Positions 5,296-8,214 of a stretch of 8,214 nucleotides of DNA are shown here, one piece after another (position 1 is the stretch's first letter; each line of letters starts with the position of its first letter). Under the pieces are notes generated by a model. That model was not told the DNA's origin. It was given only the letters and a program-made list of their open reading frames with translations, and searched no databases. Position numbers and translations under genes: made by a program. The stretch is taken from positions 1 through 8,214 of the forward strand of contig CAJKWK010000079.1 in the NCBI GenBank assembly GCA_905203555.1. The letters are read 5' to 3'. The DNA comes from an uncultured Lachnospiraceae bacterium (GTDB taxonomy: Bacteria; Bacillota; Clostridia; Lachnospirales; Lachnospiraceae).

Positions 5296-7092
5296 ATGGC
5301 TGATTTTATGATCCGCTTTTTGATCTGCAACCTGCTCATCTGTGGGATCATTGGCATTCTTTTACTTATGAAATCCCTGTTAAAAAACAGTTTATCCAGC
5401 CGGATGCAGTATAACCTATGGTTTCTGCTGTTCGGACTTTTAGCGGTTCCATTTCTTCCATTCCGATTTTTTCAGCGATCGGAACGTTTTTTATGGTTTC
5501 AAAACCTAAACCTTCCCCCTATTTCCAATACCGAAACTGCCATAGGACAGACGTTACATACAACCATTGCCACCAACCAGAATTGGATAGAAGATTTCAC
5601 CCTTTCCGTAAACAGAGAAACGCACTCCCTGATCGGTTATCTGTTATTTGCAGTCTGGATCTTTGGCATCATCGCAATGCTGATCCTTATATTCAAATCA
5701 GCCCTTCGGCTGCATCATTTGAAGAAATCTGCACTGCCTCTTCAAAGTCAAAAAGTTCACAATATATATTTGCGCTGCCTCAGTGATACAGGTATTACAA
5801 AAAAAATACCAATATACAGCACCGCATTTTTAAAATCACCGGTCATTGTAGGATTTTTCAAACCATGTATCTATCTTCCCATTCATCTCATATCAGATGA
5901 TAACCAAAGGGATATCCGATATATGTTATTACATGAACTGCAGCATTATAAGCACAAAGATGGACTTGCAAATTATCTGATGAACTTTGTCGGCATTATT
6001 TACTGGTTTAATCCACTTGTCTGGTATGCACTGAAAGAAATGCGAAATGACCGAGAAATAGCCTGTGATACTTCCGTTTTGAAAATGCTGGAATCCGATG
6101 ATTACAAGGCTTACGGAAACACCTTGATCAACTTTGCCGAAAAAATTTCTCTGACACCGTTCCCCTTTGTCTCCGGCATCAGCGGAAATATGAAACAGAT
6201 GAAACGAAGAATTTTAAACATTGCATCTTACGAAAAACCAACCTTACAGAAAAAACTGAAAAATATCACTGCTTTTCTGTTGACATCTGTTCTACTTCTC
6301 GGATTTACACCATTTGTTTCTACTTATGCTGCAGATGAAAACCGCTATCAGTGGAACATTTCTAAAAAGAACTGTTCCAACATAGACCTCAGCAATTATT
6401 TTGGAGAATACGAGGGCAGCTTTGTATTATATGATTTAAAAAACGACACGTGGAAGATTCACGACATGGAACGTGCAGCCTTACGAATTGCACCAGACTC
6501 CACCTACAAGATTTATAATGCTTTGTTTGGATTGGAAGAGAATATCATTTCACCCGAAGATTCTTTTATGAAATGGAACGGAACCCAATACCCTTTTGAG
6601 GCATGGAATACCAATCAGACATTAAATTCTGCCATGAGTTCCTCTGTCAACTGGTATTTCCTATCCATTGATGAACAACTTGGAGCATCTTCGGTTCAGA
6701 AATATCTCCACGAAATCGGATACGGAAATGAAGATTTAGGCAGTGACCTTTCTTCCTATTGGATGGAATCTTCTCTGAAAATTTCTCCAATAGAGCAAGT
6801 AGAATTGCTAACCAAATTCCAAAATAATAGCTTGGGATTTGCACCGGAAAATATAAAAGCGGTAACCGATGCACTTCACATTTCTTCCTCTGCTTTTGGA
6901 GACTTCTACGGAAAAACCGGAACCGGGCGTGTAAATGGGGAGGATGTAAACGGCTGGTTTATCGGCTTCATAAAAAATGCAAATAATACCTATTTTTTTG
7001 CTACCAATATTCAAAGCGAACAACATACTACTGGTAGCAAGGCATCAGATATCACTTTATCTATCTTGTCTGCTCTGAACATATGGCAATAA
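5296..7092 (+). CDS. blaR1: BlaR1-type beta-lactam sensor/signal transducer (M56 protease with penicillin-binding domain)
   Basis: This 598-aa membrane sensor has the full BlaR1 layout. There are membrane segments at about 5-25, 37-56, 112-134 and 324-345; a cytoplasmic M56 zinc-protease domain with H213-E-x-x-H217 and a probable third ligand at E254 (REIACD); an RR pair at 304-305, matching the position of the BlaR1 autocleavage site R293-R294 in Staphylococcus aureus; and an extracellular class-D-like sensor domain from ~350. That domain keeps all three active-site motifs: S402-T-Y-K405, S450-V-N452 and K540-T-G542. Beta-lactam acylation of S402 should activate the inner protease and end repression by BlaI. 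I chose ATG 5296 because AAGGGGG sits 8 nt upstream and BlaI ends one base before; the longer frame opens at a GTG inside blaI (5254) without a good site. Nothing is missing, but no beta-lactamase or PBP gene follows. Confidence 0.95.
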   Translation: MADFMIRFLICNLLICGIIGILLLMKSLLKNSLSSRMQYNLWFLLFGLLAVPFLPFRFFQRSERFLWFQNLNLPPISNTETAIGQTLHTTIATNQNWIEDFTLSVNRETHSLIGYLLFAVWIFGIIAMLILIFKSALRLHHLKKSALPLQSQKVHNIYLRCLSDTGITKKIPIYSTAFLKSPVIVGFFKPCIYLPIHLISDDNQRDIRYMLLHELQHYKHKDGLANYLMNFVGIIYWFNPLVWYALKEMRNDREIACDTSVLKMLESDDYKAYGNTLINFAEKISLTPFPFVSGISGNMKQMKRRILNIASYEKPTLQKKLKNITAFLLTSVLLLGFTPFVSTYAADENRYQWNISKKNCSNIDLSNYFGEYEGSFVLYDLKNDTWKIHDMERAALRIAPDSTYKIYNALFGLEENIISPEDSFMKWNGTQYPFEAWNTNQTLNSAMSSSVNWYFLSIDEQLGASSVQKYLHEIGYGNEDLGSDLSSYWMESSLKISPIEQVELLTKFQNNSLGFAPENIKAVTDALHISSSAFGDFYGKTGTGRVNGEDVNGWFIGFIKNANNTYFFATNIQSEQHTTGSKASDITLSILSALNIWQ

Positions 7093-7100
7093 TCAAAACA

Positions 7101-7131
7101 GAGAACCTTAGCAAAAAACGCTAGGGTTCTC
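7101..7131. terminator. Bidirectional hairpin terminator between convergent genes
   Basis: GAGAACCTTAGC (7101-7112) pairs with GCTAGGGTTCTC (7120-7131) over 12 bp with one T/G mismatch and a 7-nt loop. Rightward it is followed by a pyrimidine-rich CCTCTCTATT tail; leftward by TGTTTTGATT, the better T-run. It begins 9 nt after the blaR1 stop and ends 5 nt before the stop of the leftward membrane-protein gene, so it should serve both. Confidence 0.8.
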
Positions 7132-7136
7132 CCTCT

Positions 7137-8129
7137 CTATTCATCTGCATTTCTTAAGAACTGAAGAACCAAAATATTTTCTTTTTTGTACAGCCTATAT
7201 GATGGTTTATCTAACCACACAGGAGTTTTAACTATCACTGTTCCATTACTATTATAATGTTCTGAAACGTCATTTAACATATTTACAAATATCCCCAATG
7301 CCATTGCCAGCACTACGATTATTCCGACTACCCATAAAAGAATTCTTTTCAATAAAGATTTCTTTTTATTCATTTTTATTACCATGGATAAAACACAAGT
7401 CCATATAACAGTCAAACATTGTAGAATCAAGAGCAATATGATAGGAACTGTTCTTATAAACCATAAACGAAAAATCTCTTGATCTGATAAAGGATATCCA
7501 ATTTTAATGCCAATATATATAAATGACACTATAACGGTAATCATCGTAGTCGCCACCAATGTCTTCATTATAAAAGACATTTTATTTTCCGTTTCTAACT
7601 GTTCTGTCTCTATATCTTGAATAAAACTTCTGAGCATTATTCGCTCATTTTCAGATAGAACCGTTTTATTAATCAATATAACTTTATTGTCTTTACGAAC
7701 CAAATAAATATGATTTTCAATCTCTCCCTTACTAACAAATGAACTCCAATAATTATGTATAGCTCCAGTCTCTGTGACTATATCCACACCTTCTTTTGAA
7801 AACACATATTTTCGCTCACTATTCATTTTCTGTTTTTCTTTATTTATGATTACTCTCATAAATACTTTTTGTAATTTTTCTACACTTAAACCTAACGCAG
7901 TAAACCCAATACTTAACAATAAAAATATCCATGCAAATGAGATATGAAACAAGTATGAATAAAATGCTAAAGAAAAGATATAAAAAGCACTCACTAAAGT
8001 TGTGCCTTTGATTACTCTATTGATCTTTATATTTTTTAATGAACTAAGATGCATTAAAATATTGTTTGTTTCTTCATCTATATTTAAGTGATATATAATT
8101 TTCTGATCATGAAATTCTTCAACTACCAT
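7137..8129 (-). CDS. YcxB-like multi-pass membrane protein with an extra C-terminal membrane region
   Basis: This 330-aa protein begins with a short cytoplasmic stretch and a hairpin of two membrane segments (~43-61, 66-83). A soluble domain (~95-172) resembles YcxB-like domains: RKYVFSKEGVDIVTETG, an aromatic YW, then IYLVRKDNKVILINKTVL. Three more membrane segments follow (~186-209, 223-249, 263-284). The basic KMNKKKSLLKR loop puts the last 45 residues outside, ending in a distinctive tail (TVIVKTPVWLDKPSYRLYKKE). YcxB-like proteins have no established function; they often occur in Firmicutes membrane operons. The ATG at 8129 follows GGGAG with 8-nt spacing and overlaps the end of an upstream frame by 11 nt, suggesting coupling. 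The gene shares the hairpin terminator with blaR1. Its coding DNA is more AT-rich than the transporter gene. The function is unknown. Confidence 0.82.
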   Translation of the reverse strand: MVVEEFHDQKIIYHLNIDEETNNILMHLSSLKNIKINRVIKGTTLVSAFYIFSLAFYSYLFHISFAWIFLLLSIGFTALGLSVEKLQKVFMRVIINKEKQKMNSERKYVFSKEGVDIVTETGAIHNYWSSFVSKGEIENHIYLVRKDNKVILINKTVLSENERIMLRSFIQDIETEQLETENKMSFIMKTLVATTMITVIVSFIYIGIKIGYPLSDQEIFRLWFIRTVPIILLLILQCLTVIWTCVLSMVIKMNKKKSLLKRILLWVVGIIVVLAMALGIFVNMLNDVSEHYNSNGTVIVKTPVWLDKPSYRLYKKENILVLQFLRNADE

Positions 8130-8214
8130 TCTTAATTTCTCCCTTCATACGATACTGATATTCCGGGACATTGTTTCTATCTTCTTTCCGGATTTCATTC
8201 CCTAAATATTGAAA
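8119..8214 (-). CDS. 3' end of an upstream gene of unknown function (enters from the right edge)
   Basis: Only one minus-strand frame is open from the right edge, giving 31 residues that end EYQYRMKGEIKNGS and a TGA at 8121-8119. The other two frames stop within 20 bases. The stop overlaps the start of the YcxB-like gene by 11 nt, a normal operon arrangement, and no promoter is seen between them. The fragment is too short to identify, and a 31-codon open frame could be chance. Confidence 0.45.
   Translation of the reverse strand, partial: FQYLGNEIRKEDRNNVPEYQYRMKGEIKNGS

Noticed and set aside
1..8214. CRISPR arrays, tRNA or rRNA genes, insertion-sequence transposases
   Set aside because: No regularly spaced repeats, no cloverleaf or rRNA-like segments and no transposase frame were seen on either strand.

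Overview
The window looks like chromosomal DNA of a Gram-positive, endospore-forming Clostridia-type bacterium, most likely a gut Lachnospiraceae relative. The reasons are AT-rich DNA with strong sigmaA-type promoters and GGGG/GGAG ribosome binding sites, a Csp-like subtilisin (S8) protease, a BlaI/BlaR1 pair, a Phd-RelE/ParE toxin-antitoxin pair and a large serine recombinase. The species cannot be fixed from the sequence alone.

Layout. (a) Positions 1 to about 2845 look like the right end of an integrated element. Leftward genes encode a Phd/YefM antitoxin, an overlapping RelE/ParE toxin and, 18 nt further on, a zinc-ribbon single-pass membrane protein cut by the window edge. Facing rightward from the same intergenic region is an intact 570-aa large serine recombinase. 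The two divergent promoters both have a 17-bp spacer, and the leftward -10 box lies in a perfect 14-bp palindrome. (b) The recombinase gene runs directly into, and slightly overlaps, the broken 3' end of a leftward S8 protease gene. The protease keeps its prodomain, catalytic Asp and His, then leaves family homology right after the conserved NLSFG motif, so its oxyanion Asn and catalytic Ser are missing. This is best read as an element end inside a protease gene, the other half lying beyond the left edge. (c) 3657-4788: a 268-bp divergent intergenic region, then an EamA/DMT transporter whose halves align without gaps at an exact 150-residue offset. (d) 4838-7092: a consensus promoter with dyads, then blaI and blaR1, one base apart. 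BlaR1 has the M56 zinc-protease motif and all three penicillin-binding motifs, but no beta-lactamase or PBP gene is in view. A bidirectional terminator follows. (e) 7137-8214: a leftward YcxB-like multi-pass membrane protein, whose start overlaps the end of another leftward reading frame that enters from the right edge.

How the parts work together. The toxin-antitoxin pair may stabilise the element carried by the recombinase. BlaR1 would sense extracellular beta-lactam and relieve BlaI repression of at least its own operon. The most interesting point is the recombinase next to a split sporulation/germination-type protease gene: the protease frame is intact up to the junction, so precise excision could restore it. 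That is a hypothesis; the left end is not visible.
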